Source: Zhongshania aquatica (GTDB lineage Bacteria > Pseudomonadota > Gammaproteobacteria > Pseudomonadales > Spongiibacteraceae). Taken from it: 64,000 nt of DNA. Location: contig NZ_JANZNQ010000004.1 of assembly GCF_027257955.1 (NCBI RefSeq), positions 226,662-290,661 on the forward strand. The letters are read 5' to 3'. Positions 1 to 9,900 of the stretch are shown here, piece after piece (position 1 is the first letter of the stretch; every line of letters starts with the position of its first letter). The notes below the pieces were generated by a model. It saw only the letters and a program-made list of their open reading frames with translations, had not been told where the DNA came from and ran no database searches. A program made the position numbers and the translations under genes.

Positions 1-40
1 GTTGGAGTAAGTCTTGATCGATATTGATAAGTTCTTTCAT
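1..40 (-). CDS. 5' end of an unidentified gene downstream of acr3
   Basis: A minus-strand reading frame opens at an ATG at position 40, preceded at 5 nt by GGAAAA, and runs off the window as MKELINIDQDLLQ with no stop. A second in-frame ATG lies at 52. It follows acr3 by about 30 nt on the same strand, so it is probably a further gene of the arsenic operon. Thirteen residues are too few to recognise a family. Confidence 0.35.
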   Translation of the reverse strand, partial: MKELINIDQDLLQ

Positions 41-73
41 GATGTTTTCCATATTAATAATCGCTATATGACT

Positions 74-1093
74 TTAGCCCGGAAACCAGTGGCGACTTCG
101 GTTTATTAGTGCCACTAGAGATAGCATTACCGGTACCTCGACTAATACGCCGACGACGGTTGCTAGCGCGGCGCCCGACTGTAAGCCAAAGAGGGAGATG
201 GCGACGGCAACCGCCAGTTCAAAAAAGTTAGATGTGCCGATTAAGCAGGCGGGGCCGGCAATGTTGTGGGGCAGTTTTAGCGCTTTTGCACCGAGATAGG
301 CGATGGCGAATATACCGTAGGTTTGAATGAGCAGCGGTATCGCAATGAGTACAATGGCGAGAGGCTGTTGCAAAATCACCTCTGCTTGAAAGCCAAAAAG
401 CAATATAACGGTGGCGAGTAAACCGCTTATTGAAATTGGCTTTATGGCCTGCAGAAAACTTTGTAGACGTTGGTGATTGTTTGGCTTGTCTAAGGCCCGG
501 CGAGTTAATACACCGGCAAGCAGCGGGATCACCACATAGAGTACGACCGATAGTATTAACGTATCCCATGGTACGCTCACGTCACTTACGCCAAGTAAAA
601 ACGCGGCGATGGGTGCAAAGGCGAATACCATGATCAGGTCGTTAATTGAGACTTGGGCCAAGGTGTAATTGGCGTCGCCCTTGGTGAGTTGGCTCCATAC
701 AAATACCATTGCTGTGCAGGGCGCGACGCCTAATAGAATCATACCTGCGATGTATTCTGTTGCGGTTTGCGGATCGACTAAATCGACAAATATCACTTTA
801 AAAAAAAGCCAGCCTAGCGCGGCCATAGTGAAGGGCTTGATCAGCCAATTGACCACAAGGGTTAAGGCTAAGCCCTTTGGTTTTTTGCCGACATCTTTTA
901 TGGCAGAAAAATCGACCTGTACCATCATTGGAAAAATCATCACCCAAATAAAAACCGCAACGGGCAGATTGACGTGGGCTATCTCAAGTTCTGCGATGGC
1001 GCTAAATAGCCCGGGGAATAAATTTCCTAGTAGTAGTCCGGCGAGGATGCAAAGACCTACCCAGAGACTTAAAAAACGTTCAAACAGGCCCAT
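74..1093 (-). CDS. acr3: ACR3-family arsenite efflux permease
   Basis: This is an integral inner-membrane carrier of 339 residues with about ten hydrophobic segments, which expels arsenite (and often antimonite) using the proton-motive force. The family signature is seen in the opening [18 protein letters not shown], in the [17 protein letters not shown] stretch and in the [13 protein letters not shown] segment, whose cysteine is the conserved arsenite-interacting residue of ACR3 proteins. Its ATG overlaps the arsC stop codon by one base (TAATG), which implies translational coupling. It belongs to arsR-arsC-acr3 and should be induced by arsenite through ArsR. Length and motifs are normal for the BASS-fold ACR3 group. 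Confidence 0.95.
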   Translation of the reverse strand: MGLFERFLSLWVGLCILAGLLLGNLFPGLFSAIAELEIAHVNLPVAVFIWVMIFPMMVQVDFSAIKDVGKKPKGLALTLVVNWLIKPFTMAALGWLFFKVIFVDLVDPQTATEYIAGMILLGVAPCTAMVFVWSQLTKGDANYTLAQVSINDLIMVFAFAPIAAFLLGVSDVSVPWDTLILSVVLYVVIPLLAGVLTRRALDKPNNHQRLQSFLQAIKPISISGLLATVILLFGFQAEVILQQPLAIVLIAIPLLIQTYGIFAIAYLGAKALKLPHNIAGPACLIGTSNFFELAVAVAISLFGLQSGAALATVVGVLVEVPVMLSLVALINRSRHWFPG

Positions 1094-1584
1094 TAGTATT
1101 TGCTTCCTTTGTCGGCGTCACTATGTATTTTATTTAAGGCAGTAATTAAGTCCGTCTTATTTAATGATTCAAAATCCAGCGCCAGTAGTGCGCTAATTCG
1201 GCTCTCGATGGCCGTTATGCAATCGTTGAATGCCTGTTCAATGTCAGCTTCGCTACCACTTAGCTTGGATGGATCTGTTAATCCCCAATGCACTTTACTT
1301 GCCTTGCCAAGCCACAGTGGGCAGCTCTCTCCGGCGGCACTGTCGCAGACGGTTATCGCGAGGTCGATATCGACATTGGCAAAGTCATCCCAGGATTGGC
1401 TGTGTAGATTGTTGGTGGGTATGCCCCGCGCGGCGAGGTATTTAAGCGATAGTGGATGAACCTCTCCCGCCGGCTGGCTGCCGGCGCTATAAGCGTGTAG
1501 GCGAGGGTCGTTAATGTGATTAGTGATGGCTTCGCATAGAATACTGCGGCAGCGATTGTGGGTGCAGATAAATAATAGTTTCAT
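1093..1584 (-). CDS. arsC: Arsenate reductase, low-molecular-weight phosphatase type
   Basis: The 163-residue cytoplasmic enzyme reduces arsenate to arsenite so that Acr3 can export it. The N-terminus [14 protein letters not shown] has the P-loop C-X5-R (C7, R13) of the LMW phosphatase fold. The later [11 protein letters not shown] carries C81 and C88, the resolving pair of thioredoxin-coupled ArsC proteins. Residues after about 125 form an extra helical tail common in marine proteobacterial homologues. The gene sits 14 nt after arsR and overlaps acr3 by one base. Thioredoxin rather than glutaredoxin coupling is inferred from the cysteine pattern. Confidence 0.94.
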   Translation of the reverse strand: MKLLFICTHNRCRSILCEAITNHINDPRLHAYSAGSQPAGEVHPLSLKYLAARGIPTNNLHSQSWDDFANVDIDLAITVCDSAAGESCPLWLGKASKVHWGLTDPSKLSGSEADIEQAFNDCITAIESRISALLALDFESLNKTDLITALNKIHSDADKGSKY

Positions 1585-1598
1585 GATGGCTCGTTAGA

Positions 1599-1934
1599 TT
1601 AGGCGCAGGTTTCGGGGCGGCACTGCATGGCTTTTAGTTTTTGCAGGCAGAGTCCTAGTCGGTCGTTTTGGGCGGTGGCTGTTGAGTCTAAAATTTCTTG
1701 TATCCACGTGGGCAGTTGCGGATGAAGGCGGTAATACACCCATTGTCGGTCGCGACGGTCGGTGAGAATTCCCGCGCTGCGTAATTGAGCCAAATGTCTA
1801 GAGATCTTAGGTTGGCTGTCATCTAGCGCTTCCATCAGCTCACACACGCAAAGTTCGCCTTCGCGATGAATGAGTAGGGTCGAGAGTAGCCGGGTGTCAT
1901 CAGAGAGGCATTTGAACAGCTGCGTAGGATTCAT
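1599..1934 (-). CDS. arsR: ArsR-family arsenite-responsive repressor
   Basis: This winged-helix repressor of 111 residues has the metalloid-binding motif ELCVCEL (cysteines about 29 and 31) in the helix before the recognition helix SQPKISRHLAQLRSAG. A typical wing, DRRDRQWVYYRLHP, follows. Arsenite binding to the cysteines releases DNA and derepresses the operon. Extra cysteines near the C-terminus (MQCRPETCA) might add a ligand. It is the first gene of the operon, so autoregulation through the dyad at 1983-2002 is expected. The ATG at 1934 is the first start and gives the normal family length. Confidence 0.95.
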   Translation of the reverse strand: MNPTQLFKCLSDDTRLLSTLLIHREGELCVCELMEALDDSQPKISRHLAQLRSAGILTDRRDRQWVYYRLHPQLPTWIQEILDSTATAQNDRLGLCLQKLKAMQCRPETCA

Positions 1935-1982
1935 GTTGTCGTTTTGAATAAGTGTATTTGGCCCATCCTAATCCATATTAGT

Positions 1983-2002
1983 ATATATGTATATCCATAT
2001 AT
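1983..2002. promoter_or_regulatory. Candidate ArsR operator
   Basis: A perfect dyad ATATATG-N6-CATATAT lies 48 bp upstream of arsR in an AT-rich stretch between arsR and the divergent aldo/keto reductase. ArsR proteins bind AT-rich imperfect palindromes of about this size at their own promoters. The assignment is inferred from position and symmetry only. Confidence 0.5.
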
Positions 2003-2122
2003 GCAAGGGGCGTTATGATTTTGCTGTTATGGCCCTTGGTCATCTATGCCGAAATTGCCGTACACTAAGATCATAATTATTGTTGCATATAATGTGATAC
2101 AGAATGGAAAAGAGGGATTTAA

Positions 2123-3154
2123 ATGAGAATGCGTGAACTGGGAAGAACCGGCATCAGCGTCAGCGAAATTTGCCTAGGCACCATGACGTGGGGGCAGCAA
2201 AATACTCAGGACGAGGCATTTGAACAAATGGATTACGCGCTGTCGCGAGGTATTAATTTTTTCGACACCGCAGAAATGTATCCGGTGCCGCCAATTCCTG
2301 AAACCCAGGGTAAGACCGAAGAGTATATCGGCGAGTGGTTTCGGCAGAGCGGCAAGCGTAAAGATATTGTGCTTGCCAGTAAGGCGACGGGACCGGGTCA
2401 TGTCCATGTCCGTGACGGCAAACCCCTTGGTCGTAGCGCTATTTTGAACGCGATAGAAGGCAGTTTAGCGCGCCTGCAAACAGATTATTTAGACCTTTAT
2501 CAAATTCATTGGCCCAATCGTTCGACTAACTTCTTTGGCAAACTGGGTTACCAGCATTCGCCAGACAACGCCGAGCATGAGCTGCACGAGATTTTAGAAA
2601 CCCTGTCTGAATTAGTTGATAGGGGCGTGGTTAAATCCATTGGCATTAGTAATGAAACGCCCTGGGGTGTAATGAGTTACTTAAATCTTGCAGAGCAATA
2701 CGGTTTGCCTCGCATTGCGACTATCCAGAACCCCTATAGTTTATTGAACCGCACCTTTGAGATTGGCTTGTCAGAAATGGCGATTCGCGAAGACGTCGGT
2801 TTGCTCGCCTACTCGCCAATGGCGTTTGGCATGTTAAGCGGAAAATACCGTAATGGCGCACGTCCGGTTGACGGACGAATTACCCTGTTCGAACGTTTTC
2901 AGCGCTACAGTAATCCGCAGGCGGTTGCCGCAAGCGAAGCCTATGTGGCGCTTGCAGAGAGGCATGGCTTAGGACCTGCGCAAATGGCATTGGCGTTTGT
3001 GACTAGGCAAGCCTTTTTGACCAGCAACATTATTGGTGCAACCACCATGGCGCAGTTAAAAGAAAATATTGATAGCGCTGAATTGCAGCTTACTGAAGAC
3101 GTGTTGAAAGAGATCGAGACTATTCATCAGCGCATTCCTAATCCGTCGCCTTAG
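2123..3154 (+). CDS. NADPH-dependent aldo/keto reductase, Tas type
   Basis: The cytosolic TIM-barrel oxidoreductase has 343 residues, matching the 346-residue E. coli Tas. Visible motifs are the N-terminal LGRTGISVSEICLGTMTWG, the catalytic FDTAEMYPVPP (Asp and Tyr of the tetrad), SKATGPG with the lysine, IHWPNR with the histidine, and the cofactor-binding IIGATTMAQLKENI. A clear Shine-Dalgarno AGAGGG stands 6 nt before the ATG. It is divergent from arsR but has no visible link to arsenic. The physiological substrate is unknown. It ends 3 bp from the convergent YaaW-like gene. Confidence 0.9.
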   Translation: MRMRELGRTGISVSEICLGTMTWGQQNTQDEAFEQMDYALSRGINFFDTAEMYPVPPIPETQGKTEEYIGEWFRQSGKRKDIVLASKATGPGHVHVRDGKPLGRSAILNAIEGSLARLQTDYLDLYQIHWPNRSTNFFGKLGYQHSPDNAEHELHEILETLSELVDRGVVKSIGISNETPWGVMSYLNLAEQYGLPRIATIQNPYSLLNRTFEIGLSEMAIREDVGLLAYSPMAFGMLSGKYRNGARPVDGRITLFERFQRYSNPQAVAASEAYVALAERHGLGPAQMALAFVTRQAFLTSNIIGATTMAQLKENIDSAELQLTEDVLKEIETIHQRIPNPSP

Positions 3155-3157
3155 TAA

Positions 3158-3892
3158 CTACTCTCGATGACGAGCTAAAATATCGTGTCGGTGTTTGGTG
3201 GCGATAATGGTCAGCAGCACCGGCATTAATTTATTCCAGTCGGTGCCAGTTACTTTAAAGAATCCGTAGGTGGCGAGCGCGAGCCATCCTGGTGGGCCTA
3301 TGAGTTGTGCAATGGTTGCGGATAAGCCGGTGTAGGCCGCGTAAGGCAGGGTAATGCCGACAGCATGGGTTGCGAAGCCGAGTGCTGTGGTGGCGGCAGC
3401 ATACACTGCATAACCTGACGCATTGGCTATCGCTAATACACTTGCTGCTGTTCGTATACCGATAATCTCTCGGCTTTTAATCCCCGCTGCGTCCCACATG
3501 GGGGTTGCATTAAATTCTTCGGTAAAAAACCGGTCTCTTTGTGCAGGATTCATTTTTGCCAGCGCTGCAACAATAACGGCTTGGGGTATATAGCGTTCGT
3601 ACTCGTCGATTGAGCTGCAATGTTTGTGAATGCGAAGCTTCTTCGCTGCGCCTTCAAGCAAGGCTTCGTAAGTTGGGCAGGGCATATCATTGCTGTGGTT
3701 TTGTCGTATCACGCGCTTGAAGTTGCGTTTGATGCTGTGCCTTGCGCGGGAGTTGTACATCCACCGTATTTGTTCGACGATTGCGTCAGTAGTAGCGTTG
3801 CGTTCATCTAGATCGCAAAGAATTGCCATGATGATGTTGTCGCGCTCATCCCATCCGGCGAGCAATGTCGAAAGTTCAGTCTGGCTTTGCAC
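3158..3892 (-). CDS. YaaW/UPF0174-like protein
   Basis: The family is judged from three matching stretches: TYEALLEGAAKKLRI, LAKMNPAQRDRFF and a C-terminal hydrophobic GPPGWLALATYGFFKVTG followed by LMPVLLTIIA. The last parallels the conserved GPxGW...LxGPAYRVTIPA region of YaaW. The function of the family is not known. The first ATG in frame (3964) would overlap the upstream gene by 89 bp, so I prefer the GTG at 3892, with the ATG at 3829 as the alternative. It is the last gene of a three-gene operon. An A8 run lies at the junction with the upstream gene. Residues about 165-245 (from the GTG) are hydrophobic, suggesting membrane association. Confidence 0.6.
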   Translation of the reverse strand: MQSQTELSTLLAGWDERDNIIMAILCDLDERNATTDAIVEQIRWMYNSRARHSIKRNFKRVIRQNHSNDMPCPTYEALLEGAAKKLRIHKHCSSIDEYERYIPQAVIVAALAKMNPAQRDRFFTEEFNATPMWDAAGIKSREIIGIRTAASVLAIANASGYAVYAAATTALGFATHAVGITLPYAAYTGLSATIAQLIGPPGWLALATYGFFKVTGTDWNKLMPVLLTIIATKHRHDILARHRE

Positions 3893-4310
3893 GTTTTTTT
3901 TGTTCCAGCATAATCTCTGCCCTAGAGCGCAGGGGCGTATTGTGGCGCAGGGAGTCAAAACCATCGTGTTTTTCGATAGGTTCTTCTATCACTACTTTAG
4001 CTCGCGAGTGCGGTGATTTACCGGAATCCTTATTTTCAGCTCGGGCGGATTTAGCAGCCTTGGAAATTTTACGTTCAACAAACCACAGATAGCCCACACC
4101 GGCCAGTATCCAGCCGAGCCAGCGAAAATAAAACGCCAGTGGCGCTAAATTAGATTTCTCCGTTGCGGAGAAGAATGCCAACGCTTCGGAGTGGATTAAA
4201 TTCACTGCCAAAATAAGAAGTGCAGTAACGACCATGCCCAGCGCACGCTGCCGAATATGGCGCCGCCAAATCATATACAGCACGCCGCTGCGTAATAAGG
4301 GGATCAACAT
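3876..4310 (-). CDS. Small two-helix membrane protein of unknown function
   Basis: The 144-residue protein is not recognised. It has two hydrophobic helices (about residues 20-45 and 63-80) and then a long charged, lysine-rich cytoplasmic tail (KISKAAKSARAENKD onwards). Its ATG overlaps the stop of the preceding 76-residue gene by one base (TAATG), and its 3' end overlaps the start region of the YaaW-like gene. The three are therefore almost certainly co-translated. The last codons contain eight consecutive A's. Confidence 0.75.
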   Translation of the reverse strand: MLIPLLRSGVLYMIWRRHIRQRALGMVVTALLILAVNLIHSEALAFFSATEKSNLAPLAFYFRWLGWILAGVGYLWFVERKISKAAKSARAENKDSGKSPHSRAKVVIEEPIEKHDGFDSLRHNTPLRSRAEIMLEQKKRAKPD

Positions 4311-4540
4311 TAAAAATGGCCCAACGTTAACGCGGTAATCAGAGCGGCAAGGCTGTAATTCTTTAGCTTGCCTCGCAATTTAACTTCTTCATCGTGTACC
4401 AGAATCTCTAGCTCGTCGGGGCCTAGCTCGCCCGGCGTGATTCCTCTCTGTGCCAGCTGTTTTTTGGCGTTGGTGATGGCTCCCTCGCGGATACGCATTC
4501 GGTATTTAGAGAGTAGCTTGTCTTTGGTTTTTGTAATCAT
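4310..4540 (-). CDS. Small hypothetical protein heading the YaaW-like operon
   Basis: The 76-residue product is not recognised. Most of it is charged and helical (TKDKLLSKYRMRIREG), with an acidic patch (GPDELEILVHDEE) and a short hydrophobic C-terminus (YSLAALITALTLGHF) that could insert in or touch the membrane. Coupling by the TAATG overlap with the next gene supports it being translated. It is divergent from the SDR gene, with 127 bp between them that should hold both promoters. Confidence 0.65.
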   Translation of the reverse strand: MITKTKDKLLSKYRMRIREGAITNAKKQLAQRGITPGELGPDELEILVHDEEVKLRGKLKNYSLAALITALTLGHF

Positions 4541-4667
4541 GGGCTCTAAGTGGTTGCTCGTTGATAGCTTGCGCTGTATTGCATAAAGCTGCGATGGTTG
4601 CGCATTGATAATAAGTTCTACGCGTCAGTAGTTTGATGACATACTTGAATAGTTATAGTAAGGGATT

Positions 4668-5639
4668 ATGACGGGCATGTTTGGGAAAATACAGGGCTTT
4701 ATCAGCAATGCAAAAATGGCTGAGGTGACATGCTTGCAGGGTCGTCATTTTGTTGTGACCGGCTGTGCCGAAGGTTCCTTGGGTTTTGCAACGGCATTGC
4801 AATTACTGGCGCAGGGCGCAGTGGTGTCTGTAACGGTGCGTAAAAGTAGTGAGGCTATTGCCGAGGCGTTATGTCAGCAATTGGACTCTCGTTTTCATCA
4901 AAATATTCATGCCTTCGATGTGGATTTATCACTGTACGTCTCGGTTGAAGAATTTGTGCGAGCATATAGCGAAAAAGGCTTAGCGCTAGATGTGCTCATT
5001 AATAACGCCGGTATACATCTCGATCTGCTGTCGCGGTGGACATCTCCGCAATTAAGTGCAGACGGCTTTGAAATTCAATGGCGCGTTAATTATTTAGGTA
5101 CTGCGCATTTAACCTATCGATTATTGCCGTTGCTTCAAGCGTCGGCAGAAGCTTCGGGTGATGGTCGAGTCGTAAATGTTGTTTCTCAACTGCATAGCAG
5201 GGGGCTAAATAGTGAATTTTTTAATCCGCAAAGGCCTTACAATTCCTGGAATGCCTATGGGCAGTCTAAGTTAGCTTTGATGCATTTAACCCGAAGCATA
5301 GATGTGCATTTTTCTAAGTATGGCGTCACTAGTTATTGCCTGCATCCCGGCGCTGTGTACACCAATGTGGCTGACAAAGGTCTGGCTGATACGGGCATGA
5401 TACAAAAAGTACGAAACGCACTGGCGCCTGTCGAAAAGTTGTTTATGAAAACGCCAAAGCAAGGCGCTCAGACTCAGATTCACTGCGCAACCGCCGCTAA
5501 AGAAAAATTAGTCTCGGGGGCTTATTACTGCAATATGCGTGTAGCAGCTGCCAGCGCCGAGGTTGTTGATCCTGATATAAGCGAGCGCCTATGGGATGAT
5601 TTTCAGCGTAATTTACTGGGTAAGATGTCGGCTTTGTAA
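4668..5639 (+). CDS. Short-chain dehydrogenase/reductase, retinol-dehydrogenase-like
   Basis: The Rossmann-fold NAD(P)H oxidoreductase has 323 residues. It shows the cofactor motif TGCAEGSLGFA (about residues 32-42), DVLINNAGIH, the catalytic serine in NVVSQLHSRG, and the YGQSK pair (YxxxK), followed by HPGAVYTN. The long C-terminal tail and the arrangement match the WW-oxidoreductase/retinol dehydrogenase-like SDRs that act on ketosteroids, retinoids or fatty aldehydes. The substrate cannot be read from the sequence. AAGGG lies just upstream of the chosen ATG. Confidence 0.88.
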   Translation: MTGMFGKIQGFISNAKMAEVTCLQGRHFVVTGCAEGSLGFATALQLLAQGAVVSVTVRKSSEAIAEALCQQLDSRFHQNIHAFDVDLSLYVSVEEFVRAYSEKGLALDVLINNAGIHLDLLSRWTSPQLSADGFEIQWRVNYLGTAHLTYRLLPLLQASAEASGDGRVVNVVSQLHSRGLNSEFFNPQRPYNSWNAYGQSKLALMHLTRSIDVHFSKYGVTSYCLHPGAVYTNVADKGLADTGMIQKVRNALAPVEKLFMKTPKQGAQTQIHCATAAKEKLVSGAYYCNMRVAAASAEVVDPDISERLWDDFQRNLLGKMSAL

Positions 5640-5713
5640 CAGACAAAGTACGTGTTTAGCCCGTAAACTACGGCAGCGTAAAAATTTAATTACAACAATA
5701 AAGAAGTAACACC

Positions 5714-6586
5714 ATGGAACACAGTGCGTTCATTAGTATTGGTTTACCCGTTTCTCTTTTTATCATTATGATAGGCATGGGGCTTGGTTTAACTGCCGGT
5801 GATTTTGCAAAAGAAGCTCGTCATCCGCGAGCCGCCATCGTGGGTAGCCTTGGCCAGTTAGTAGTGATACCGGCTCTTGGTTTTCTGCTGATTTGGAGCT
5901 TAGATTTATCTCCCGCGATTGCTGTTGGTCTGGTGATATTGGCGGCCTGTCCCGGTGGCGCGACGTCGAATGTTATTACTTATTTGGCCAAAGGAAACGT
6001 CGCGCTATCTATTGTCGTTACGGCCATTGCCAGCATCGCCACCATTATGACATTGCCACTGCTTGTGAATCTGGCCTTGGGGTGGCAGTTAGGTCAGTCA
6101 GCGAATGTCACCATGCCCGTGGTCGACACTATCGCCATGTTGGTGATTATCGTTTTACTACCCACAGGTATTGGCATGCTTATTCGGGCCAAGGCGCCAG
6201 AACTCGCCAGCCGGGCTGAAAAACCAATTAATGGATTTGGCGCAATAGTGCTGGTGGTTTTAGTGGTGATCATTTCTTACGGTTTACGCGATCACCTTGT
6301 GAGTCTTTTGATTCAAGCTGGGCCAGCGTGCTTACTTCTTAACACCTTGGGGCTTGCCGCCGGTTTATACCTTGGTCGTCTTACCGGTTTGGCAAAAGAA
6401 GATCAATTGGCTATTGCGGTGGAGCTGGGTATAAAAAATAGCACCATCGGTATCCTTGTTGCCACAACCATTCTTGGCTCTCAGGAAATGGCGATTCCGT
6501 CCATGGTGTATGGGTTATCTATGTATTTGTTTGGCGGGGCCTTGGTTGCTTTTGGCCGCTCAGCTATTCCAGCAAAAGCGATTTAG
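5714..6586 (+). CDS. Bile acid:sodium symporter family (BASS) transporter
   Basis: The 290-residue integral membrane protein has about nine to ten hydrophobic helices and the BASS signatures MIGMGLGLTAGDF near the N-terminus and LAACPGGATSNVITYLAKGN in the crossover region that forms the sodium site. GIKNSTIGILVATTI marks the second half of the inverted repeat. Bacterial members carry organic anions such as pantoate, keto acids or steroid acids with sodium. It lies 74 bp after the SDR on the same strand and may be co-transcribed with it. The substrate is unassigned. Confidence 0.9.
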   Translation: MEHSAFISIGLPVSLFIIMIGMGLGLTAGDFAKEARHPRAAIVGSLGQLVVIPALGFLLIWSLDLSPAIAVGLVILAACPGGATSNVITYLAKGNVALSIVVTAIASIATIMTLPLLVNLALGWQLGQSANVTMPVVDTIAMLVIIVLLPTGIGMLIRAKAPELASRAEKPINGFGAIVLVVLVVIISYGLRDHLVSLLIQAGPACLLLNTLGLAAGLYLGRLTGLAKEDQLAIAVELGIKNSTIGILVATTILGSQEMAIPSMVYGLSMYLFGGALVAFGRSAIPAKAI

Positions 6587-6947
6587 TTATCGGCTTATTT
6601 GGCGTTTGGCTAAGAATTTAGTGAATGCGCAGCCAATGGCCTGACGATGGGCGGCTGGGGTGGGCTGTTAAGTTTGCCAGCAAGCAGATGAGTTCAAGAC
6701 GGATCACCTAGTTCACTCACAATATCTTATCAATCAGCTTAGTTTGTTATACCAGATATAACTCAGGTAGTAGCGCACGCTATTGAAACTATGACACTCT
6801 ATGCTAATAGTGTGTGTTTGTGCCGCGTTTGGCGCCCGCAATTTAGTAAAACTAGTGCTAGGCTATAGCATAGTAATGCCCTGAGAACCGCTGTGGTCAG
6901 TATTGACCCGTCGCCGCAGTGATAAAATAATTATGGGAGCACCACCG
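6587..6947. other. Intergenic region before the repeat lipoprotein
   Basis: About 360 bp follow the BASS transporter without a convincing gene. I see no strong terminator hairpin. The stretch presumably holds the promoter of the lipoprotein gene. The GGGAG at 6935-6939 is that gene's ribosome binding site. Confidence 0.4.
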
Positions 6948-9900
6948 ATGTTGTATATATCCAGAGCCTTAGTTGCGCTCAGTATCACGTTCTTATTGGC
7001 GGCCTGTGGCGGTGATTCCGTCTCTACCACCCCGAGGTCTAACCCGACGGTTGCGGCCTGTTCTGACAACCGCGATAACGACGGTGACAATTTGGTCGAC
7101 TTTCCCGCCGACCCCGGTTGCAGTAGCGCCAGCGACACTGACGAAACGGATCCTGCTCCATTGGCGCAATGTGCTGATGGTATCGACAATGACCTAGACG
7201 GCAAAATCGATTTGGCTGACCCCGGTTGCACAAGCGCCACTGATAATGACGAAACCGACCCAGTCGTCGCAAGCCAATGTTCAGACGGCATAGACAATGA
7301 CCTAGATGGCAAGGTTGATTTAGCCGATTCGGGCTGCGCCAGCCCCAGTGACAACGACGAAACCGATCCGGTGACACAGCCGCAATGCTCCGATGGGGTG
7401 GACAATGATTTAGACGGCAAAATAGATTCGGACGATCCCGGCTGCGATAGCGTTGGTGACAATGACGAAACCGATCCGGTGGCGACCCCGCAATGTGCTG
7501 ATGGGGTGGACAATGACCTAGACGGCAAGGTCGACTTAGCTGATCCCGGCTGTGATAGCGTTGCTGATAATGACGAAACTGATCCAGTCGCCACAACACA
7601 ATGTGCCGACGGTATCGACAATGACTCAGATGGTAAAATTGACTTAGCCGACCCCGGTTGCGACAGCGCCACTGATAACGATGAAACCGATCCAGTCGCC
7701 ACAACACAATGTGCTGATGGTATAGACAATGACTTAGACGGCAAGGTCGACTTAGCTGATCCCGGCTGTGATAGCGTTGCTGATAATGACGAAACTGATC
7801 CAGTCGCCACAACGCAATGTTCTGATGGTATAGACAATGACTTAGATGGCAAAGTTGACTTGGCAGATGACGGTTGTGTCGATGCAGCGGATGACAGTGA
7901 AGACACGCGCATTACCCGTTACGATTTGAGCAATGCCTGCTGGGCAATTAAAAACAATGCCAGCGGTCAGTATCTCGTGGCGGATGGTGCCGGTTATCGC
8001 GCCTCGGCGGCAGACGTAGCCGGGGCTGAGCCGTTTTATTTAAAGCCAACGGCATTGGGTAAATACATGATTTACAGTGCCAGCAGAGAGCTAGTGGCCG
8101 CCGCTGGCAATGGCAATCTGGCGAATGTCGCTATCGCAGCGGCAACAGATAATGTTGAGTGGACGATATTGGCAGTGGGGGATACCACGGAATACCCTGC
8201 AACGCCGGCTATCAATGTGGAACCCAGCGCTGAACAAGTGACCCTGTGGCACGACTTTCAGGACCCACTTGTTCGTTCAGACAGCTTTACGATTGGCTCG
8301 GATGTTACCGCTCGTGAATTAGTAGTCGATGGCAGCGGTGCGGCGAAAACCGCCGCCAATGCCGACGGCAACCTTGATAGCTTTAGTTTTGAAACAGCGA
8401 GTGGCTGCGCTAACTTTCCTGAGGCGCAGAGTAATTTTACCGGCGAACCCTTCAAAGGCACACAGCCCGATGGCAGCGTACTGGGCCACGCCGACGCCCA
8501 TGTTCATATCAGCGCAACTGAATTTTTAGGCGGTGGTCACTGGGGCCACCCCTTCCATAAATTTGGCGTAGAGCACGCCTTGGGCAACTGCAGTGGTGCT
8601 CACGGCGAGACCGGTCATTTAGATGTCATTGGCGGTCTGTTCACTCAGGACGTTGATGGTCATGCCACTGACGGCTATCCGAGCTTTACTGATTGGCCAT
8701 CGCGGGACAATCTTACCCACGAAGCCATTTACTGGAAGTGGATAGAACGCGCCTGGGCGGGTGGCTTGCGAGTGATGGTTAACGACTTGGTCGACAATGA
8801 AACCCTCTGTGAGCTGCAGCGCAATGTCAGCTCCGATCCGCTGCGCGACTGTAACTCAATGAACAATGCGGGGCGTCAGGCCGGCACCATGTACGCGATG
8901 GCAAACTACATCGACGCGCAATATGGTGGCCCCGGCAAAGGCTTTTTCCAAATAGTGCATACGCCGGGCGAAGCGCGCAACGTCATCGAAGATGGCAAAA
9001 TTGCCGTGGTGTTGGGCATAGAAATTTCCAATTTGTTTGATTGCAAGGTCAAGTACAACCCCCTGCGTCAGCTGGGTCCCGAAGAGGAGCCTTCGGATAA
9101 CAGCGGCTTCTTGGAAAACAAGTACAACTGCACAACGGAAGAGGGCAAGCCCAACTCTATTCTCACTCAAATGCAGCGCATCAAAGACTGGGGTGTGCGG
9201 CAGATTATTTCCATTCACGAATTTGATAACGCCTTTGGTGGTAACGGTATTTTCGACGGCTTAATTCTTAACCTAGGTAATCGCGAAAATAGCGGCGGCA
9301 TTCCTTCGGGTGATATCGCCGGATTGCTAGACCTATTTTCGGGTCAGCCTAATCAAGCCCAGTTTGAGTCATTGATTGCCAATCTGCCTAACACGGAGCT
9401 TCCTACCGGTGAATGGTGGACAACCTATAACTGTCCGATCGAGGGTGTAACGCCGGGCTTTAGTGGCTATCTGTGGGGTAACTCCGGCGGCGCCATTCAA
9501 AGCTACTTGCCTCAGCCGCCGTGTATTCCAACAGGTCAGGGTGGTCGCTCCGGTGGCTCTACGCCATGCTACCCCGCAGACGTAAATCAGTGTAATGCGC
9601 GCTGGATGACCCCGGCGGGTCTGTATACCTACAGTAAAATGATGGAAATGGGATTCTTGTTTGACTGGGATCACATGGAAATGGGCATGAAAACCCAGGC
9701 CCTGGAATTAGCCGAGGCGCAGACGCCGGCCTACCCCTTTGTCTCGACTCACGGCACCTTTGGTGGCACCACCATAAATCAAGCGACGCGGATGTTGGCT
9801 AACGGCGGCTTTCTATACCCCAGCAACGGTTCAAGTCGCGGCTTTCGTGAAGATATGGATGAAACCCTTGGCATATACAACGCGGCAATGTCGTTGCGTG

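Noticed and set aside
7059..7908. Possible CRISPR array
   Set aside because: The repeat period is 108 bp with coding conservation and no unique spacers; it is a protein repeat.
6863..7912. Long minus-strand open frame over the acidic repeats (349 residues), and a second one at 7039-7812
   Set aside because: Both are by-products of the 108-bp repeat, whose length is a multiple of three; the products are monotonous Ser- or Arg/His-rich repeats with no start signal or domain.
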